The position numbers and the translations under genes are program-made. Of a stretch of 10,369 nucleotides of DNA, positions 8,201 through 10,369 are shown in pieces (the first letter of the stretch is position 1; every line of letters begins with the position of its first letter). The stretch comes from Planctomycetota bacterium (lineage in GTDB: Bacteria; Planctomycetota; UBA8108). The stretch covers positions 1 through 10,369 of the forward strand of contig JAKUSY010000070.1 of NCBI GenBank assembly GCA_022451445.1, read 5' to 3'. The notes beneath the pieces are model-generated. The model saw nothing but the letters and a program-made list of their open reading frames with translations, was not told where the DNA came from and did no database searches.

Positions 8201-8243
8201 GCGGAAAGAAACAGAGAAATCCAAAGAAGTAAATCCGTCGCAT
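5205..8243 (-). CDS. Large secreted GH42-like protein fused to an uncharacterised conserved domain
   Basis: A 1012-residue exported protein. Residues 1-23 are a signal peptide; GGAGG at 8254-8258, ten bases upstream, supports the start. Residues about 30-428 look like a TIM-barrel glycosidase: VGFWGAHFWS, a substrate-loop-rich middle, GVDGFVINYYYRHD followed by CHCSHC (C217, C219, C222), which has the spacing of the GH42 zinc cluster, with C181 a possible fourth ligand. Residues about 430-495 (EALLLFPRGAVH...FDILPDDM...YSLIVDPN) resemble the flavodoxin-like trimerisation domain of beta-galactosidases. Residues about 505-617 (LTVHFVNYNR...) resemble the C-terminal beta domain. Residues about 625-1012 are a different family (KIAAIVTEYRHNSHAD, LLIGEHGKYPRSPTGN, MAGSSLPTTWRRP, FWTQEGRPGMHFTWLLNGIE, PPPMRPWSEQ) that I recall as separate hypothetical proteins in Planctomycetota and Verrucomicrobiota; its opening is vaguely Rossmann-like. 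No NE acid/base pair is visible at the GH42 position, so hydrolase activity is unproven. It is the first gene of the coupled pair with the dehydrogenase. Confidence 0.7.
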   Translation of the reverse strand: MRRIYFFGFLCFFPQAGGDFVQGQERPAPFSFTRLTAHWADYSAEDYLKHLGEVKTEVAQVGFWGAHFWSLAATPHGKGYPAHFPVEGHRECSQWLENLNRGIHKLGIKPIGHFNVMFLVGDPETPEGPRGFFKFYNDQWDEAELGPKPVKDPTDLLERNRDGSLISNKGYSIGGMKEYWGCLRNPHWRAVLKAWVRFAIRRGVDGFVINYYYRHDCHCSHCVSGFKSHLSGRYGKEDLSKLFGIADLGKHTFDEIGAWHSPKSSTLLQREALRFSQVSNKQAFDEVFVRFGRGLKPDLLLAQWNHIGDFSQIDGDEKCMLPGELWSSDEDYLWYSLGGSANFTRLKDGFLGEGTLQARYIRGASGDKTYTLGKYESVRTRVSIAELAANGGASMGFYTRLKDPEARKVITSYYGFLHQYDNLYRDNTSHAEALLLFPRGAVHAGNLAPRDRFRKLGRKLLDEHVLFDILPDDMASAEARKKYSLIVDPNDKSVSPETLTKALPRERSRFDAPATVRVSASRPALLDELTVHFVNYNRTERGDGGNPGGTIKDEKPIAVKEFGAKVRLPGGFTVSRVEFLTPEADKPVALQHKISSGSLSIRIPSFSAYGVARIRLQKKGPPKLRPKIAAIVTEYRHNSHADIIVSRLLQTYTLDGNGRTSPLELVSLYTDQVPGTDTSRSLAKTHGFRLSPTIEDALTLGTGKLAVDGVLLIGEHGKYPRSPTGNVQYPKRRFWDETVAVFRTSERVVPVFVDKHLSDNWKDALHLYDSAAELKIPIMAGSSLPTTWRRPAADVRRGAKLKEIVAITYGSTDAYGFHALEFCQALAEQRRGGETGIRAVQMLTGKAVWEAFEKKLFDVELFDQAWERLIMKQAPRDKLAERVPAPLLFRLEYVDGLRVNLLELNGAAAEWSGAWRYADDSTQSSLFWTQEGRPGMHFTWLLNGIEEMILTGKPAWTAERTLLTSGALDALLISRKEGQRLVKTPYLERQYQPGWSWKEPPFPPPMRPWSEQ

Positions 8244-8311
8244 CGCTCCGGTTCCTCCAGTGCTGTTGATTCAATCGCGGTCGTTACTTTCCCAGAGTCA
8301 AACTCGGGCTT

Positions 8312-8317
8312 GAGTAT
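8312..8317 (-). promoter_or_regulatory. Possible weak -10 element ahead of the GH42-like gene
   Basis: On the minus strand the 141-base gap between the DUF1501 gene and the GH42-like gene holds TATACT, five of six matches to a -10 box, about 70 bases before the start codon. The hexamer 17 bases further upstream (AACACC) is a poor -35. It may act as an internal or activator-dependent promoter, or it may mean nothing and the genes are read from the promoter at 9793-9821. Confidence 0.2.
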
Positions 8318-8384
8318 ACAGCAGCGGTGCGAAAAGGTGTTGCCCTATGCGAGCGCGGGCAGCTGGTCTCCCGGGGAAACGGTC

Positions 8385-9743
8385 TCAGGAGAAAAGAGGC
8401 AGGGACTCACCATCGGCGATGGGGAAGGGACGCCCGAGGCGATCGTGGATGTGCGTATCCGGGGGGATGCCCAGGGCCTCGTAGATCGTCGCGTGCAATT
8501 CGGCGGGGCCGCAGGCCTTGTGGATGGGCTTCGAGGAGATCTTGTCGGACTTTCCATAGACCTGTCCACCCTGGATTCCGCCCCCGGCGAAGGCGACCGA
8601 GTAGGAGTTGGGGTAGTGGTCCCGTCCGCCGTTGTTGCTGACCTTCGGCGTTCTGCCGAACTCGGTCAGGAAGACGACCAGGGTCTCGTCCAGCATCCCC
8701 CTGCCATCGAGATCGGCCAGGAGGGCCGAGGCGCTGCCGTCGAAGACCGGCAGCATGGTGTTCTTCAGGCGGTTGAAACCATCGCCGTGGGTGTCCCAGT
8801 GGTCGCCCTTGGAACCGTTCAGATCGCCCGCCGCGCAGACCACGGTCGCCAGCGGCACCCCGGCCTCTATGAGCCTTCGCGCCAGGAGCATGCTCTTGCC
8901 GCAGATGTGCTCGCCATAGGCGCGATGAACTTTCTCCGGTTCCTTCTCCAGCTTGAATGCCTCCTGTACCCGGGGATTCTCGAGCATGTCAACAGCCAGC
9001 CCGCGCGAGTGGTCGAACAGGTCGGTGCCAGGACTCCTGGCCAGGCCGTTCTCGAGACCGCGCAGCAGCTCCAGGCGTTTCTTCAGCCTGCCCTCACCGG
9101 TTGTCAGGGTCGGGTCGATATTCGCCGCGCCGAGTCCGCGGGAGACTCCGCCGAAGGGCTTGCCGTTCTTCGTCGAGATGACGATGGGGTCATATTTCAT
9201 TCCCAGCCAGCCGCCGTACTCTCCGGCCTGGAGGGTGCCGTTGTCGACCAGGGGATACGGCAGGCGAACCGCCGGCGGCAGGCCGGCGGGGGCCTTGCGG
9301 AACTTGGAGACCACCGCGCCCATCGATGGCCAGTCATCGGGCGATGGCGGCAGGTTGGCTGCCAGGGCTTGCTGCGGCGGCGGGCGCCCGGTCATGTTCC
9401 AGTACATGGCCCTGCCGTGCGCGGGGCTCCCATGATGCACCGAGCGCACGATGGCGAGCTTCTCGGTGTGCCGGGCGAGCTTCGGCATGTGCTCGGAAAC
9501 CTGGATTCCCGGCGTCGCTGTAGAGATCGGCTTGAACTGGCCGCGAATCTCCTTTGGCGCGTCGGGCTTCGGGTCCCAGCTGTCGAGCTGGCTGATGCCG
9601 CCCCAGCAAAAGAGCACGATGCATGATTTCGCCCTGCCGACTCCTGTTCCCCGCGCAGCCTGGAGTTTTCGCAGGCCGAGGAAATCAGGCAGCGACAGGC
9701 CCGCGACACCAAGGCTGGTCTGCAGGAATCCGCGCCGGTTCAT
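8385..9743 (-). CDS. DUF1501 protein, Tat-exported, alkaline-phosphatase/sulfatase fold
   Basis: A complete 452-residue DUF1501 protein. The N-terminus MNRRGFLQTSLGVAGLSLP carries a twin-arginine motif (RRGFL) and a hydrophobic stretch, so export in folded form by Tat is likely. Family signatures in order: CWGGISQLDSWDPKPDAPKE (residues 46-65), VRSVHHGSPAHGRAMYWNMTG (99-119), CGKSMLLARRLIEAGVPLATV (281-301), HWDTHGDGF (315-323), LVVFLTEFGRTP (355-366), GRDHYPNSYSVAFAGGGI (373-390) and IHDRLGRPF at the end. The family is related to sulfatases and alkaline phosphatases; the Asp and His residues in these motifs are candidate metal ligands, but no substrate is established. The start has GGAGAG at 9747-9752 just upstream and a promoter at 9793-9821. 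In PVC bacteria these genes usually sit beside DUF1549/DUF1553 cytochrome genes; here the downstream neighbour is the GH42-like fusion gene, 141 bases away. Confidence 0.92.
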   Translation of the reverse strand: MNRRGFLQTSLGVAGLSLPDFLGLRKLQAARGTGVGRAKSCIVLFCWGGISQLDSWDPKPDAPKEIRGQFKPISTATPGIQVSEHMPKLARHTEKLAIVRSVHHGSPAHGRAMYWNMTGRPPPQQALAANLPPSPDDWPSMGAVVSKFRKAPAGLPPAVRLPYPLVDNGTLQAGEYGGWLGMKYDPIVISTKNGKPFGGVSRGLGAANIDPTLTTGEGRLKKRLELLRGLENGLARSPGTDLFDHSRGLAVDMLENPRVQEAFKLEKEPEKVHRAYGEHICGKSMLLARRLIEAGVPLATVVCAAGDLNGSKGDHWDTHGDGFNRLKNTMLPVFDGSASALLADLDGRGMLDETLVVFLTEFGRTPKVSNNGGRDHYPNSYSVAFAGGGIQGGQVYGKSDKISSKPIHKACGPAELHATIYEALGIPPDTHIHDRLGRPFPIADGESLPLFS

Positions 9744-9792
9744 GGGCTCTCCACGGTTAGAGATTCAAATGACGGTGTTTCGTACCCTGATG

Positions 9793-9821
9793 ATTATCTC
9801 CGCTGGCACGCTCGTGTTCAA
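9793..9821 (-). promoter_or_regulatory. Sigma-70-type promoter for the DUF1501 gene and possibly the whole cluster
   Basis: On the minus strand TTGAAC (9821-9816) and GATAAT (9798-9793) are separated by exactly 17 bases. GATAAT matches the -10 consensus at five of six positions and TTGAAC the -35 at four. Transcription would start near 9786, giving a leader of about 43 bases to the ATG at 9743. With a terminator just upstream at 9884-9897, this is the natural start of the transcription unit running to 2578. Confidence 0.6.
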
Positions 9822-9880
9822 GTTCCAGGTGAGCTTAACAGGATATCGGCATCCGGCAGCGAGCTGGCGATGGGGAGAAA

Positions 9881-9902
9881 AGGGACGCAATTGCGTCTTT
9901 TT
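9881..9902 (-). terminator. Hairpin terminator after the partial DUF1501 gene
   Basis: The perfect palindrome GACGCAATTGCGTC (9884-9897) gives a five-base-pair GC-containing stem with an AATT loop. On the minus strand it lies 18 bases after the stop codon at 9916 and is followed by CCCTTTT. On the plus strand it is followed by TTTTT, and with G-U and A-U pairs the stem extends to about ten pairs, so it could work in both directions. The stem core is short, so efficiency is uncertain. Confidence 0.5.
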
Positions 9903-9915
9903 CAAGCCGCCTCGA

Positions 9916-10369
9916 TCAGACGAGCAGCTCCTTGATGACGTGCCCGTGGATATCGGTCAGGCGGAAGTCGCGTCCCTGGTAGCGATAGGTCAGGCGCCGG
10001 TGATCGAATCCGGCCAGGTGCAGGATCGTCGCGTTGAGATCGTGGATGTGCATGGTCCCGGGCGTCCAGTGCTCCTTGGTGGGCTGTGGCTTCAGGGTAT
10101 TTCCATCCGCGTCGACGATGTTGTAGGCGTAGTCATCGGTCTGGCCGTAGGTGATCCCGGGCTTGATCCCCCCGCCGGCCATCCACACTGTGAAGCAGCG
10201 AGGATGATGGTCGCGCCCGTAGTTCTTGCGCGAGAGACCCCCCTGGCAGTAGGCCGTCCGGCCGAATTCACCGCCCCAGACAACCAGGGTGTCCTCGAGC
10301 ATGCCGCGCTGCTTGAGATCCTTGATGAGAGCCGCCGAGCCCTGGTCGACATCCTTGCATTGAGATTCG
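9916..10369 (-). CDS. DUF1501 protein, C-terminal part (5'-partial at window edge)
   Basis: The frame stays open to the right edge of the window, so this is the last ~150 residues of a longer DUF1501 protein; the methionine at 10302 is internal (it sits in LKQRGMLEDTLVVWGGEFGRT). Visible signatures are DQGSAALIKDLKQRG, LVVWGGEFGRTAY, NYGRDHHPRCFTVWMAGGGI, GITYGQTDDYAYNIV, MHIHDLNATILHLAGFDH and the ending LTYRYQGRDFRLTDIHG. This is the common planctomycete/verrucomicrobial form of DUF1501, fuller at its C-terminus than the complete DUF1501 protein downstream. The fold is that of alkaline phosphatases and sulfatases, and the Asp/His clusters (GRDHHP, HIHD) are probably metal ligands. It is separated from the next gene by 172 bases with a terminator and a promoter, so it likely belongs to a different transcription unit, perhaps with a DUF1549/DUF1553 partner outside the window. 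Confidence 0.9.
   Translation of the reverse strand, partial: ESQCKDVDQGSAALIKDLKQRGMLEDTLVVWGGEFGRTAYCQGGLSRKNYGRDHHPRCFTVWMAGGGIKPGITYGQTDDYAYNIVDADGNTLKPQPTKEHWTPGTMHIHDLNATILHLAGFDHRRLTYRYQGRDFRLTDIHGHVIKELLV

Noticed and set aside
8365..8386. Repeated GGTCTC hexamers near the end of the DUF1501 gene
   Set aside because: Only two copies, 16 bases apart, one overlapping the stop codon; chance is enough to explain them.
7581..9626. A 681-codon open frame on the plus strand, running antisense across the GH42-like gene, the gap and the DUF1501 gene
   Set aside because: Its translation is low in complexity (runs of Val, Ala, Gly, Asp, Arg) with no recognisable motif, and both opposite-strand genes are clear family members. 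Long antisense frames are expected in GC-rich coding DNA.
10300..10302. ATG at 10302 (minus strand) as the start of a short 128-residue gene
   Set aside because: The frame continues to the edge with DUF1501-like sequence (DQGSAALIKDLKQRG), so this methionine is internal.

Overview
The window is GC-rich and densely coding. It most likely comes from a Planctomycetota or Verrucomicrobiota bacterium, or a PVC-like relative. Three things support this: two DUF1501 (sulfatase/alkaline-phosphatase-fold) genes, a large secreted protein ending in the heme domain described as the 'Pirellula/Verrucomicrobium type' (TIGR02603), and a long secreted glycosidase-like protein whose C-terminal half resembles an uncharacterised family that I recall from these phyla. 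No transposase, integrase, tRNA, rRNA, CRISPR array or phage gene was seen, and no gene-free stretch exceeds about 175 bases.

Left part, plus strand (1-2551): a 5'-truncated DapA/NanA-type class I aldolase, close to the subgroup that includes 1-pyrroline-4-hydroxy-2-carboxylate deaminase; then a secreted GH16-like glycoside hydrolase with an EIDFPE catalytic-type motif; then a small PhnB-like VOC protein behind a good sigma-70-type promoter. The VOC gene converges on the right-hand cluster with 26 bases between the two stop codons.

Right part, minus strand, read from right to left (10369 to 2578): the C-terminal end of one DUF1501 protein, followed by a hairpin terminator; then a promoter (TTGAAC-17-GATAAT) and a complete Tat-exported DUF1501 protein; then a 1012-aa secreted fusion of a GH42-like three-domain architecture with an additional, normally separate domain; then, overlapping it by ATGA, an 876-aa secreted PQQ-type sugar dehydrogenase fused to three CXXCH heme sites.

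How the genes may work together (inference): the fusion glycosidase-like protein and the dehydrogenase-cytochrome are translationally coupled and both exported. This suggests a periplasmic or extracellular unit that binds or cleaves a carbohydrate and oxidises a sugar or alcohol, passing electrons through covalently bound hemes. The DUF1501 genes may supply a hydrolase or accessory function. The fusion protein and its coupling to the tri-heme dehydrogenase are the least described part of the window and the best candidate for a new system.
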